64,000 bases of DNA from CAWFFV01 sp963814985 (GTDB lineage Bacteria; Chloroflexota; Ktedonobacteria; Ktedonobacterales; Ktedonobacteraceae). Below, piece by piece: positions 18,007 through 26,894 of the stretch; positions within the stretch are counted from its first letter, which is position 1; each line of letters opens with the position of its first letter. Location: NCBI GenBank assembly GCA_963814985.1, contig CAWFFV010000018.1, positions 124,001 through 188,000 on the forward strand, in the 5' to 3' direction. The notes under the pieces are model-generated. The model was not told the origin of the DNA. It saw only the letters and a program-made list of their open reading frames with translations, and did not search any database. The translations under genes were made by a program, and so were the position numbers.

Positions 18007-18231
18007 CTACTCTGCCAATTTGCGATTGGCATTGCGGTAGCGTGGCTCAACTTTTTGGTAGGCATCCCAGGCATCCTGAAAATCTGGAGTGGCTCGCGTG
18101 AGAATTATTCGATCCCCGGCAACTTCGATGGCAACCTCATCGTTCTCGTGCAGATGAAGAGCCTCTACCACCGATACTGGTAGGGTCACAGTCGTTGAGT
18201 TCCCAACTCTGCGTAGTTTGACAACCTGCAT
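18007..18231 (-). CDS. AbrB/MazE-type antitoxin
   Basis: 74 aa. The N-terminal half is an AbrB swapped-hairpin DNA-binding domain (VVKLRRVGNSTTVTLPVSVVEALHLHENDEVAIEVAGDRIIL). The charged C-terminal tail (FQDAWDAYQKVEPRYRNANRKLAE) is the likely toxin-binding part. Two ATGs in a row precede MQVVKL; the second (18231) is used because GGGAG is too close to the first. It pairs with the Doc toxin immediately downstream and probably represses its own promoter. AT-rich DNA with repeated TATACA-type words lies just upstream. Confidence 0.9.
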   Translation of the reverse strand: MQVVKLRRVGNSTTVTLPVSVVEALHLHENDEVAIEVAGDRIILTRATPDFQDAWDAYQKVEPRYRNANRKLAE

Positions 18232-18330
18232 CATGTCTCCCTTTCTTTTTTGTATACACAAAAGTATATACAAAAGATAGTTTGTTGTCAATAGATGGGG
18301 ATATCCAATATTTCTTCTTCTTTGGCAGTT

Positions 18331-19071
18331 CTATTGCTCATTCTTGATCGCAGCGATCAAGAGAAACATAGGGCGGCGAGTTTCGTCCTGCCATTCAGGA
18401 TGCTTGTCCAGCATTTCTTGCGTCGGTTGAGGCTCGGAGAGCTTCGTAATGGTGAAACCAGAGTCAATTAACGCATTCAGATAGGTGGCGACGGTACGAT
18501 GATATTTGACAACATCATGGTCCAAAAATCTTGCCTGACGCGGGCCTTCATCCTGGTAATGATCGACAGGCCAATGTAATCGCTCACCATGCTGATCGTA
18601 ATACCAGTCTTGCGCAGCGAGCGCAGTGAAGACCGGATGTTCGACCGAGAGGACGAAGATGCCCCCTGGTACAAGGCAGTGATGCACTTTCCGACAGACG
18701 ATGTCGAAGCGCTCAACATAATGAAGGGCAAGTGAACTTAACACCACGTCGAATTCCCCTGCGGGAAAGTCGATGTCTTCAATCGCAAGCCGACGATACT
18801 CGATTGCGGAATCGTTGGTGCTCTCTCTGGCGCGCGCAATCATCTTCTCTGAGAGGTCTACTCCCACCACTGACCGTGCCTGCTGTTCGCGCGCATAGCG
18901 GCAGTGCCAGCCAAAGCCGCAGCCAAGATCAAGCACGTTTTTATCGCGTAGCTTGGGAAGCAACTCGCGGAAGGCGGGCCATTCTCCAGCAGCATCCAGT
19001 CCGCCGATTGAACGAGCCATCTGACTGTAATTGGCGAAGAATGCAGGATCATCATATTTGTTCTGTCTCAT
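18331..19071 (-). CDS. Class I SAM-dependent methyltransferase
   Basis: 246 aa from ATG 19071, which has GCGAGGAGG upstream; the longer open frame to 19194 lacks a binding site. Rossmann-fold methyltransferase motifs are clear: NVLDLGCGFGWH (motif I, SAM binding), VVGVDLSEKMI (motif II), FDVVLSSLALHYVE (motif IV) and VPGGIFVLSVEHP. The form resembles UbiE/type-11 methyltransferases acting on small molecules. The substrate cannot be read from the sequence. It stands alone on the minus strand between the toxin-antitoxin pair and an acyl-CoA ligase. Confidence 0.9.
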   Translation of the reverse strand: MRQNKYDDPAFFANYSQMARSIGGLDAAGEWPAFRELLPKLRDKNVLDLGCGFGWHCRYAREQQARSVVGVDLSEKMIARARESTNDSAIEYRRLAIEDIDFPAGEFDVVLSSLALHYVERFDIVCRKVHHCLVPGGIFVLSVEHPVFTALAAQDWYYDQHGERLHWPVDHYQDEGPRQARFLDHDVVKYHRTVATYLNALIDSGFTITKLSEPQPTQEMLDKHPEWQDETRRPMFLLIAAIKNEQ

Positions 19072-19250
19072 AAAACCAAAGCCTCCTCGCTTCATCTTAC
19101 ATGCGTTTGCCCTTTTTGGAAAGGAGGTAGTTAGATGCGATTGTCCTGGATATCCAAGAGATAGAATCACCAGATTGCCCACCCTCTCTGCCATATATGA
19201 TACACTGTTGTGTCACACAATAATACAAGCACGAGGAGGGCTTAACCGCA

Positions 19251-20777
19251 ATGACATTTATTGGGGTGGGGGAATGGCTGGCTCGTCGTGAACAGCTTAC
19301 CCCTGAGAAAATCGGTTTGATCGATGTTGAGACACAGCAACGATTGACGTATCGCACGCTGAAGCTACGGGCATATGCGCTGGCAACTTTTCTGCGTGAA
19401 CAGTATGGTATCCAACAGGGGGATCGCGTCGCTATCCTGGCCCCTAATTCTCCTGAATATCTGGATGTCTTTTTTGCTTGCGCTCTCATCGGAGCTATCC
19501 TGGTTCCACTCAATGTACGCTTAACGGTGCGCGAACTCACGACGATTATCAGTGATTGTCAGCCAAAATTGCTCTTCCACGATGAAACCTTTCACAAGCA
19601 AGCCACCGAAGTGGCAGCCGTGCTGGAAACCGGCTCTACTTCATCAATGCAACTGCTTCCTCTTACGGCCTGTCCTGGGGCTATACCCGAACTGGCTGCA
19701 CGTGCCACGCCATTTGAAACCGATGATGGTGAAGAGGCAGCGTTGATCCTGTATACCTCTGGTACAACTGGAGTTCCTAAAGGGGCCATGCTTTCACATC
19801 GCATGATAACCTGGAATGCCGTGAGTACACAGATCAGTTGGGGACTCAGAGATAACGATAGTGCACCAATATTTGTCCCACTTTTCCATGCAGGTGGCTG
19901 GAATGTACTCACGACCCCATTCTATCACTGTGGTGGAACGGTTGTCCTCTTACGCTCTTCGGAGCCTGGCACCATCTTGCGTGTTACCGAGCAGGAGCGT
20001 TGCACAATTCTTTTTGCCGTCCCAACGATCTTTCAAATGCTTATGGAGCATCCAACATTTGACTCATGTGATCTCTCATTGGTACGCTTTTGTCTTGCTG
20101 GTGGCTCACCATGCCCGTTACCCCTCATTCAACGTTACGCAGATCGCGGCCTGGTATTTCGTCAGGGCTATGGGCTGACTGAGGTAGGCGTGAATTGTTT
20201 TAGCCTCGCTCCTGAGGATGCGCTACGCAAGGCTGGTTCAGTGGGAGGGCCTGTCTTCCATTCTCGCGCACGTATTGTAGACGAGCAAGATCATGATGTG
20301 ACCCCCGGTGAGATAGGTGAACTTGTGCTGGCAGGGCCTCATGTGTGTTCCGGCTACTGGAAACGGCCAGAAGCTACAGCGGAAGCATATCGCGGCGGCT
20401 GGTGGCATACGGGTGATCTCGCACGACGTGACGAGGAAGGCTATTATTATATCGTCGGTCGTCAGAAGGACATGTTGATCTCTGGTGGGGAAAATGTGTA
20501 TCTTGCCGAGGTCGAAGGGGTTCTGACTACACATCCTGCTATTGCAGATGTCGCTGTGATAGCTCAGCCCGACCCCAAGTGGGGTGAGGTCGGACTGGCT
20601 GTGGTTGTGTCTCGTTCCCCAAACCTGACGCCTGAAGATATTCTCAACTTCTGTGCTGATAAACTGGCCCGTTACAAGATTCCCCGCTCGATTGTCTTTA
20701 CGGATGTGTTGCCACGCAATGCAATGGGCAAAGTTGTAAAAACTGAACTGCGGGCACGCTATCTTTCACCATCTTGA
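19251..20777 (+). CDS. Acyl-CoA synthetase (AMP-forming fatty acid-CoA ligase)
   Basis: 508 aa, standard length. ANL-superfamily adenylating enzyme that activates a carboxylic acid with ATP to the acyl-AMP and then forms the CoA thioester. Motifs in order: the P-loop-like LILYTSGTTGVPKGAMLSH, the substrate pocket VPLFHAGGWN, QGYGLTEVGVN, WWHTGDLARRDEEGYY with the hinge, GRQKDMLISGGENV, and the catalytic Lys in PRNAMGKVVKTEL. ATG 19251 has GAGGAGGG about 10 nt upstream. The substrate is probably a medium- or long-chain fatty acid, but related enzymes use aromatic acids. A TGATAC/GTGTCA inverted repeat at 19198-19215 could be a regulatory site. Confidence 0.93.
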   Translation: MTFIGVGEWLARREQLTPEKIGLIDVETQQRLTYRTLKLRAYALATFLREQYGIQQGDRVAILAPNSPEYLDVFFACALIGAILVPLNVRLTVRELTTIISDCQPKLLFHDETFHKQATEVAAVLETGSTSSMQLLPLTACPGAIPELAARATPFETDDGEEAALILYTSGTTGVPKGAMLSHRMITWNAVSTQISWGLRDNDSAPIFVPLFHAGGWNVLTTPFYHCGGTVVLLRSSEPGTILRVTEQERCTILFAVPTIFQMLMEHPTFDSCDLSLVRFCLAGGSPCPLPLIQRYADRGLVFRQGYGLTEVGVNCFSLAPEDALRKAGSVGGPVFHSRARIVDEQDHDVTPGEIGELVLAGPHVCSGYWKRPEATAEAYRGGWWHTGDLARRDEEGYYYIVGRQKDMLISGGENVYLAEVEGVLTTHPAIADVAVIAQPDPKWGEVGLAVVVSRSPNLTPEDILNFCADKLARYKIPRSIVFTDVLPRNAMGKVVKTELRARYLSPS

Positions 20778-20803
20778 TCAGGTGCCACCAGTGACATCAC
20801 GAA

Positions 20804-21574
20804 TCAGTGCGCAGTCCATCCACAATCAATGGCCTGTGCACTGCCGGTGATACCACTGGCGGCATCAGTACACAGGTAAGTCACAAGTTGGGCCACCTCT
20901 TCAGGTTCCAGCAGCCGACGGATGGCTCCTTCTGTGACCATGATTTTCTCCACTACCTCTGACTCAGGAATGCCGTGAATTCTTGCCTGGTCTGCTATCT
21001 GCTTCTCGACAAGCGCCGTCCGTACATAGGAAGGGCACACTGCATTACAGGTCACCCCATACGGTGCTGCTTCAAGTGCGGTGACACGTGTTAACCCCAA
21101 CAGTCCGTGCTTGGCAGAGACATAGGCAGCTTTAAACGCTGAGGCTCGCATGGCATGCACCGAGGCAATGTTGATCACACGTCCCCACTTGCGCTCATAC
21201 ATGCCTGGCAGAACAGCCTGCGTCAGCAAAAAAGGCGCGGTCAGCATGATCTCAATAATTTGTCGCCATTTCTCCTCGGCAAACTCCGTGATGGGTGCCA
21301 CATGCTGGATACCAGCGTTGTTCACCAGAATATCTATCTTCCCTTCAGCCGCAATAGTGTCAGCTACAAGCTGTCGTATATCCTGGCTATTTGTCAGATT
21401 GGCTACCTGGAAACGCGCTCCGGGGATATCGGCGGCAACAGTAAAACCTTTTTCAGCATCGATGTCGGCTAAAGTGACACGTATGCCTTGCTGCGCAAAA
21501 TCTTGTGCCACAGCAAGGCCAATACCGGAGGCCGCACCCGTGACAAGTGCGACCTTTCCTGCTAAATTTGTCAT
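20804..21574 (-). CDS. 3-hydroxybutyrate dehydrogenase (SDR family)
   Basis: 256 aa. Short-chain dehydrogenase with the NAD-binding TGAASGIG motif, the NNAG segment, catalytic Ser in NIASVHAMRAS and the YVSAKHG Tyr-x3-Lys pair. The stretch GIQHVAPITEFAEEKW, CPSYVRTALVEKQIADQARIHGIPE and the ending DCGWTAH are characteristic of D-3-hydroxybutyrate dehydrogenases, which interconvert 3-hydroxybutyrate and acetoacetate with NAD. ATG 21574 has AAGGAG at a good distance; a TTG three bases earlier is in frame. It lies 20 bp downstream of the Liv ATPase gene on the same strand and may be the last gene of that operon. Confidence 0.9.
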   Translation of the reverse strand: MTNLAGKVALVTGAASGIGLAVAQDFAQQGIRVTLADIDAEKGFTVAADIPGARFQVANLTNSQDIRQLVADTIAAEGKIDILVNNAGIQHVAPITEFAEEKWRQIIEIMLTAPFLLTQAVLPGMYERKWGRVINIASVHAMRASAFKAAYVSAKHGLLGLTRVTALEAAPYGVTCNAVCPSYVRTALVEKQIADQARIHGIPESEVVEKIMVTEGAIRRLLEPEEVAQLVTYLCTDAASGITGSAQAIDCGWTAH

Positions 21575-21594
21575 CAAAAATGGCTCCTTGTATT

Positions 21595-23109
21595 CTAGCC
21601 ACCAAGGTAGAGTTTCTGAACAGCGGGGTTACTTGCCAGCTCTTCAGTTGTTCCATGCAGCGCTATGGTTCCCCCCTGGAGCACATACGCACTCTTAGCA
21701 ATACTGAGCGCCTTACGAGCATTTTGCTCAACCAGTACGATGGTCAAATGCTCATCACGATTCAATTGTGCCACGACATCGAAGACAATGTCTACAATCA
21801 CCGGAGCCAGTCCCTGCGATGGCTCGTCAAGCAATAGAAGGCTGGGACGCGACATCAAAGCGCGTCCAATGGCAACCATCTGTCCCTCACCACCACTCAA
21901 GCTGGCCGCATGGGCGTGTAATCGCGTCTTGAGACGGGGAAAGTGATCCAGCACACGAGCAAGGGATTCCTCTATTTCCCGGTGTGTATGACGAGTGAAG
22001 GCTCCCATCAGTAGATTTTCACGCACCGTCAGCGAGCCGAAGAGTTCGCGTCCCTCCGGCACAAGAGCAATGCCGGATTTAACACGCCGTTCGGTAGAGT
22101 AGTTGGTGATACGTTGTTCTTGCAGAGTAATGGTCCCTGTACGTGAACGGATGATCCCCATGAGTGCTCGCATCAATGTGCTCTTACCAGCACCATTTGC
22201 TCCCAGGATCGCCACAATGCTTCTGGTTTCAACCTCAAAGGAGATATCGTGCAGCACTTCCAGAGAGCCATACCCGGCATTGAGTTGCTCAACCTTTAGC
22301 ATGGAGATCCTCCTGTGTGCTCTTTGTATCGTGCTCTCTGTATCACGACCTAAGTAGGCTTCGAGAACTGCGGGGTCTTTTAGCACCTCCTTTGTTCCCT
22401 CGGCCAGTTTTTGACCATAGTCGAGCACGCAGACATGATCAGCAACGGCCTGGACAAGGCGCATGTTATGTTCGATGAGTAATAAGGTGGTACCGATCTC
22501 GTCACGCCAGCGACACAAGTTTGCAGCCAGCGCGTCTACGTCCTGGTAGGGCACTCCTGCCGCTGGTTCATCGAGCAGCACAAGACGTGGATGGAGCACC
22601 AGCGCACGGGCAACTCCCACAAGCTTCTGTAAACCAAAGGGAAGCGCTCCTGCAATTGTCTGGGCATGCTTCTCCAGTCCAAGAAGAGCCAGTGTGGCCC
22701 GCGCATGCTCACGTGCTCGCGCATCTTCCGCTTTTGCTGGACCAAAAGGGAGCAACCCCTGCCATATACCTGCATGCAAACGGCTATGTTGGGCTGTGAG
22801 CAGGTTGTCGAGCACAGTCATACTGGTAAACAATTGGAGCTGCTGGAAAGTACGTCCGATGCCCAGTTTAGCCCGGCGGTCTCTTCCCAGCGGGAGGAGT
22901 TGCGTTCCCTGAAAGGCGATGCTGCCTGCCGCTGGCTTGACAAACCCGCTGATACAGTTGAGCACGGTGGTTTTACCCGCGCCGTTGGGACCAACGAGAG
23001 TAAAAATCTGTCCCTGTTCGATCTTCATATCGAGTTCTGAGATAGCAAGTAGACCTCCAAAACGCACCGTTAATCCGCGAATTTCGAGCAGAGGTGATGT
23101 TGTTGTCAT
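21595..23109 (-). CDS. Fused branched-chain amino acid ABC transporter ATPases (LivG-LivF)
   Basis: 504 aa with two complete ABC ATPase domains in one frame. Residues 1-269 are LivG-like (Walker A GPNGAGKT, signature-like region around FGLQKLVGVARAL, Walker B LVLLDEP). From residue 270 it is LivF-like (Walker A GANGAGKST, signature LSGGEGQM, Walker B LLLLDEPSQGLAP). These are normally two separate proteins. At the fusion point an ATG (22302, MLKVEQLNAGYG) has a perfect AGGAGG 6 nt upstream, so LivF (235 aa) may also be made separately from the internal start. Upstream, the ATGA overlap with LivM indicates translational coupling. The proteins hydrolyse ATP on the cytoplasmic face to drive uptake through LivH-LivM. 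Confidence 0.92.
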   Translation of the reverse strand: MTTTSPLLEIRGLTVRFGGLLAISELDMKIEQGQIFTLVGPNGAGKTTVLNCISGFVKPAAGSIAFQGTQLLPLGRDRRAKLGIGRTFQQLQLFTSMTVLDNLLTAQHSRLHAGIWQGLLPFGPAKAEDARAREHARATLALLGLEKHAQTIAGALPFGLQKLVGVARALVLHPRLVLLDEPAAGVPYQDVDALAANLCRWRDEIGTTLLLIEHNMRLVQAVADHVCVLDYGQKLAEGTKEVLKDPAVLEAYLGRDTESTIQRAHRRISMLKVEQLNAGYGSLEVLHDISFEVETRSIVAILGANGAGKSTLMRALMGIIRSRTGTITLQEQRITNYSTERRVKSGIALVPEGRELFGSLTVRENLLMGAFTRHTHREIEESLARVLDHFPRLKTRLHAHAASLSGGEGQMVAIGRALMSRPSLLLLDEPSQGLAPVIVDIVFDVVAQLNRDEHLTIVLVEQNARKALSIAKSAYVLQGGTIALHGTTEELASNPAVQKLYLGG

Positions 23110-24224
23110 TGCTGGCCTCCTCGCCGGGCGAGGCGTCCTATCCAGGTGCGACCCCGCTCAATAAAACTACTCAGACCTGTTGGGAAGAAGATGAGCGCAA
23201 GAAGGAGGAGCAAACCGTACAGGCCCGTATTTAAGGTAGAGATTTGGAGCTGGATCGGTCCAACGTTGACAGAATCGGGTAACTGCCCCAGCAGGAGCGG
23301 AAGAAAACCCACAAAGAATGCTCCAAGCACAGAACCCATGATGGAACCCAGACCTCCAACAACGATCATGGCGAGGAAAGCAATTGTCTGGTCTGCACTG
23401 GACATTGTAGCACTGGCTGTCGTTGCCCATGTAGCGTAGAGTGCTCCAGCCAGCCCCGTCAGGACAGCACTGACGACAAAGGCGAGCAGTTTGTACCACG
23501 TAAGGTCCACACCAAATGCTTCAGCGGCAGCTTCATTATCTCGAATGGCAACCCACGCCCGTCCAACTCGTGACCGCAAGAGATGATACCCGAAAAAGAG
23601 GATTACAACGATAATGAGAAGAATCGTGAAATAGAGAGCATGATCATCGGTTAGCAGTTGTGGAAGATTGTTGAGGTCATAGTTCTGCCGTCCTGCCGTT
23701 GTATCCCACAGATCGAGGAGTGATCCCGTAACAGAGACAAGACCCAGGGTGACGATAGCCAGATAGGCTCCTGAGATACGCAACGCTGGCCCTCCAATGA
23801 TGACCCCCATGACTGCGCATACCAGCAGAGCAACGAGGATGCCAACCCAGTAAGGCTGGTTAAGATCGTTCGTGAGCCAGGCAAGCATATATGCTCCAAC
23901 ACCAAAGAAAGCTGCGTTCCCTAGCGATGGTTGCGCCGCATAGCCTGTGAGGATGTTCTGAGCGAAGGCAGCGATCACAAAGATACCGATAAGTGTCAGA
24001 CGATGCAGTTGTAAACCCGCGCTGGACCCTTCATCGGTTACAAACAACTGGTCAAAGATCATAGGAAGCAATGCAAACAGAGCAAGTCCAATTAGCGCCA
24101 TCGACCAGCTTCGCAGAGCACGCAAAGATCCTTTTAATGAGAATATCTTCTTTATCGACTCGACCGATGACGATGGGACAGTCTCCGCTGGCACCAGTCC
24201 CCCAGATGTCTTCTTGGTAGTCAT
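23106..24224 (-). CDS. Branched-chain amino acid ABC transporter permease (LivM-like)
   Basis: 372 aa inner-membrane permease with about ten hydrophobic segments beginning near residue 40 after a polar N-terminal tail. The family segment GYAAQPSLGNAAFFGVGAYMLA near residue 110 and IRDNEAAAEAFGVDLTWYKLLAFVVSA are typical of LivM. It overlaps the following ATPase gene by 4 bp. With LivH it should form the translocation channel of a HAAT-type importer. Substrates in this family include branched-chain amino acids, amides, urea and short-chain carboxylic acids. Confidence 0.92.
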   Translation of the reverse strand: MTTKKTSGGLVPAETVPSSSVESIKKIFSLKGSLRALRSWSMALIGLALFALLPMIFDQLFVTDEGSSAGLQLHRLTLIGIFVIAAFAQNILTGYAAQPSLGNAAFFGVGAYMLAWLTNDLNQPYWVGILVALLVCAVMGVIIGGPALRISGAYLAIVTLGLVSVTGSLLDLWDTTAGRQNYDLNNLPQLLTDDHALYFTILLIIVVILFFGYHLLRSRVGRAWVAIRDNEAAAEAFGVDLTWYKLLAFVVSAVLTGLAGALYATWATTASATMSSADQTIAFLAMIVVGGLGSIMGSVLGAFFVGFLPLLLGQLPDSVNVGPIQLQISTLNTGLYGLLLLLALIFFPTGLSSFIERGRTWIGRLARRGGQQ

Positions 24225-24273
24225 GATTATACTATCTCCATATGCTCAAAAACGCCGGATAGTGACCAATGGT

Positions 24274-25191
24274 TCATACACGACGTAACAGTTTTTGACC
24301 AAACAAACCCTGTGGTCGTAGCAGTAAGATCAGGACGAAACCACCGAAGATGAGCGCCGACCGGATACCTGGATCACTGATGTCAAGTGCACCAATGGAA
24401 TGACCGGCAAGCCAGAAGGCCAGGAGATTATCAGTTAAGCCTACAAGGATTCCTCCCAGCAGTGCCCCCGGTAAACTCTCCAGTCCACCCAGCACAGCTC
24501 CGACAAAGGCAAACAGGAGGATAGGATTCATAAACTGTACATCAATGAGTCCGTCGTGACTGGCAAGCAGAATCCCTGCAATAGCCGCAATCACGGCACC
24601 CATCGACCAGACCAGCAGGTAGATAAGACTGACAGGGATACCCATTAACCGCGCTGCCGCAAGTCCATCAGCCGTGGCACGCATAGCAATCCCTAATTTC
24701 GTGCGTGTCAGATAGAGGTGTAAACCTAGCATGAGCAGGGCGGTCGTCACAACCACAATGGTATCAATGAGCGAGATGTAGAGACCGGCAAAGTGGACAG
24801 CGACTCCTTCGAAGGGGGTGGAGAAATGGACGGTCGAGGTCAGTTGCGGCCAGAGTTCCTGGGCAATGGTCTCCAGGATCAGTGCCAGCGCTAGCGTGGC
24901 AATAGCCTTTGTAAAGATGGGAGCATTCAAAACGGTGCGCGCAAAACCCCGTTCCAGGATGATACCCAGAACCATGGCAAAGAGCAGGGTGATCACCAAC
25001 GCCAGCCAGAAATTAAGTTGTGGTCCTGTGAGCAGGATGTACATAAAACATGCACACATGGCACCTATTGCCCCATAGGCGAAGTTGAGTACTCCTGTTG
25101 TGCGATAGACGAGAACAATCCCAAGGGCGAGCAGACCGTAGAGACTGCCCGTGACAAGACCCGCAATGGTGACCTGGAGGAATGCCTGCAT
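24274..25191 (-). CDS. Branched-chain amino acid ABC transporter permease (LivH-like)
   Basis: 305 aa, the usual LivH length, with about eight membrane segments. Family blocks are visible: GLVTGSLYGLLALGIVLVYRTTGVLNFAYGAIG at the N-terminus, RTKLGIAMRATADGLAAARLMGI in the middle loop and LGGLESLPGALLGGILVGL towards the end. It is the first gene of the leftward operon livH-livM-livGF-(hydroxybutyrate dehydrogenase). It diverges from the binding-protein gene at 25457, with the 25-bp palindrome at 25321 in the shared promoter region. Confidence 0.93.
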   Translation of the reverse strand: MQAFLQVTIAGLVTGSLYGLLALGIVLVYRTTGVLNFAYGAIGAMCACFMYILLTGPQLNFWLALVITLLFAMVLGIILERGFARTVLNAPIFTKAIATLALALILETIAQELWPQLTSTVHFSTPFEGVAVHFAGLYISLIDTIVVVTTALLMLGLHLYLTRTKLGIAMRATADGLAAARLMGIPVSLIYLLVWSMGAVIAAIAGILLASHDGLIDVQFMNPILLFAFVGAVLGGLESLPGALLGGILVGLTDNLLAFWLAGHSIGALDISDPGIRSALIFGGFVLILLLRPQGLFGQKLLRRV

Positions 25192-25320
25192 AACAGTTGT
25201 CTCCCAATGACAATGAAGGACGCACTACATTGTTAGTAAAAGCATGACAGCATAGTCACGTTTTGAGTCTGATGCCTCCTATTTACGTTTTGACCTTGAC
25301 AAAGGGTGCTTTATCTGGTA

Positions 25321-25345
25321 TATGATACATGAGTCATGTGTCATA
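25321..25345. promoter_or_regulatory. 25-bp palindromic operator, site 2
   Basis: TATGATACATGA-G-TCATGTGTCATA: 12-bp half-sites differing at one position. It matches the site at 16474-16498 at 20 of 25 positions with the same geometry. It lies between the leftward liv permease operon and the rightward binding-protein gene, so one bound regulator could control both. The adjacent TTGACA-like and TATAGTACT words suggest a promoter overlaps it. Confidence 0.75.
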
Positions 25346-25456
25346 TTTTATAGTACTCTATTTGATCAATAGCGTCAAGTATATTGCATTGACTCCCACC
25401 ATGTGAGTGAGAGATCAAAGAAGAGTAACAGATCCAAAGAAGGAGAGTGACGAGAA

Positions 25457-26683
25457 ATGGGACACTTCAGAGGGTTTCGTCCACAAAGATGTTTTACCAC
25501 GTTGGGAGTCGTCATGGTCGCTTTACTCATCTTGACAGGATGCGGTGGTTCGACGGCAAATGGATCATCGAGTGCATCACAGGTTGTAGGTGTGACAAAT
25601 GATACCATTACGATCGGTGCCGTACTCGATACTACTGGTCCTGTCAAAGTGGTATGTGCGCCCATTCTGGCAGGCGATCAGCTCTACTTTGACAAGATCA
25701 ATGCGGCAGGCGGTATTCATGGGCGCAAAATTAAGCTAGTTCAGGTCAGTGATGGAGGCGACTCAACAAAGACAAAGGATGCCGTACGCCAACTGGTCGA
25801 GCAGGACAACGCATTTGCACTCTTTCAAGTCTGCGGTTCTGGTGCCGCGAACGTAGCCGAGAGCTACACGAATCCCAAGGGAATTCCCTTTGTTGATCCC
25901 ATTGGGGGTGGGGCGAAGTACACTGATGCCCAGGGGAATACGTTACCCTGGGTGTGGATGACACAACCCAATTATACTGATGAAGGCCATGTGATCGGAT
26001 ACTATCTGACGAATACACTCAAAGCGAAGAAAGTCGCCTTGCTGTATGAGGACGATGTGCTTGGCTTACAGCAAAAGACAGCATTAGATGAGTCGCTCCA
26101 AAAGAGCGGTAGTGCACTGGTGGCCACAGTAGGCTATAAGGCTACACAAACAGATTTTACCGCTGCTGTGCAAACATTGAAAGCGACTAATCCTGATCTC
26201 ATTGTGTTGAACGGACTTCCTGGCCCCACAGCAAAATTCGTGGCCACAGCAGCACAACTGGGCTACCGTCCCCAGCAGGGATACCTTGCGAACTATCCAA
26301 TGTCCGACAACTCCTGGCCCAAAGTTATCGGTAAAGCTGCTGAAGGGATTTACGTCAGTGGATATACAAATACAACTTCCCCTGTAGCCAGGGACTATCT
26401 GATGGCGACAGCCAGCGATACAGTGTTCAGTGCCTATAAGTTCTATGGCTACATCAATGCCAAGCTGTTTACCGATGCGTTGAATAAGGCTGGCCAGAAC
26501 CTGACTCGTGAGAGCTTACGCAACGCGCTAGATCATGACTTCACCAATTATGACACTGGTTTCGGCCCCAGTCTGACATGGTCTCCAACAAAGCACGGTG
26601 GCGTGAGCGACTTCATCTTCTTTCAGGTAAAAGATGGTCAACTGACTCCAGTGAGTGACTTTATTAAGGCATCCGCTGTCTGA
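25457..26683 (+). CDS. ABC transporter substrate-binding lipoprotein (LivK-like)
   Basis: 408 aa. Lipoprotein signal peptide with Cys29 in LILTGCGG, then a Peripla_BP_6-type periplasmic-binding fold: TITIGAVLDTTGPVKVVCAPILAGDQLYFDKINAAGGIHGRKIKLVQVSDGGD. The rest follows the two-lobe LivJ/LivK pattern, with DPIGGGAKYTD in the ligand region and the C-terminal KDGQLTPVSDF. It would capture substrate outside the membrane and deliver it to the LivHM-GF complex encoded divergently. The ligand could be branched-chain amino acids or a short carboxylic acid, the latter suggested only by the neighbouring lipid genes. ATG 25457 has AAGGAG about 11 nt upstream. Confidence 0.93.
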   Translation: MGHFRGFRPQRCFTTLGVVMVALLILTGCGGSTANGSSSASQVVGVTNDTITIGAVLDTTGPVKVVCAPILAGDQLYFDKINAAGGIHGRKIKLVQVSDGGDSTKTKDAVRQLVEQDNAFALFQVCGSGAANVAESYTNPKGIPFVDPIGGGAKYTDAQGNTLPWVWMTQPNYTDEGHVIGYYLTNTLKAKKVALLYEDDVLGLQQKTALDESLQKSGSALVATVGYKATQTDFTAAVQTLKATNPDLIVLNGLPGPTAKFVATAAQLGYRPQQGYLANYPMSDNSWPKVIGKAAEGIYVSGYTNTTSPVARDYLMATASDTVFSAYKFYGYINAKLFTDALNKAGQNLTRESLRNALDHDFTNYDTGFGPSLTWSPTKHGGVSDFIFFQVKDGQLTPVSDFIKASAV

Positions 26684-26710
26684 TCGTCGTAAATCGGTCA
26701 TAAAATTTAG

Positions 26711-26757
26711 GAGCAGCCAGAGCAAGACAAGCCTTACTCTGACTGCTCCGCCTTTTT
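26711..26757 (+). terminator. Terminator after the binding-protein gene
   Basis: GAGCAGCCAGAG (26711) pairs with CTCTGACTGCTC (to 26748), followed by CGCCTTTTTGG. It is a standard stem plus T-run about 30 bp after the stop codon. Confidence 0.85.
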
Positions 26758-26804
26758 GGAAAAGCACTGAAGATTATATATAGTAGTAAATCTCAGCCTG
26801 ACAA

Positions 26805-26859
26805 CAAGAAAGGGTCTCTTCTGCTTGCTTTTGCGTCAAGTAGGAGAGACCCTTTCTTG
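26805..26859 (-). terminator. Terminator downstream of the ferritin-like gene
   Basis: A 15-bp perfect inverted repeat (CAAGAAAGGGTCTCT at 26805-26819 and its complement at 26845-26859) about 35 bp past the stop of the leftward gene at 26895. The AAAG/CTTT flanks give a T-rich run on the minus strand. Confidence 0.8.
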
Positions 26860-26894
26860 CAGCCGGAATAACGTTGGCAGCAAGAAGATCCGAA

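Noticed and set aside
19196..19220. Third copy of the 25-bp palindrome before the acyl-CoA ligase gene
   Set aside because: The TATGATACA start matches but the right half is out of register (6-bp instead of 9-bp gap between TGATAC and GTGTCA), so it is not counted as the same operator.
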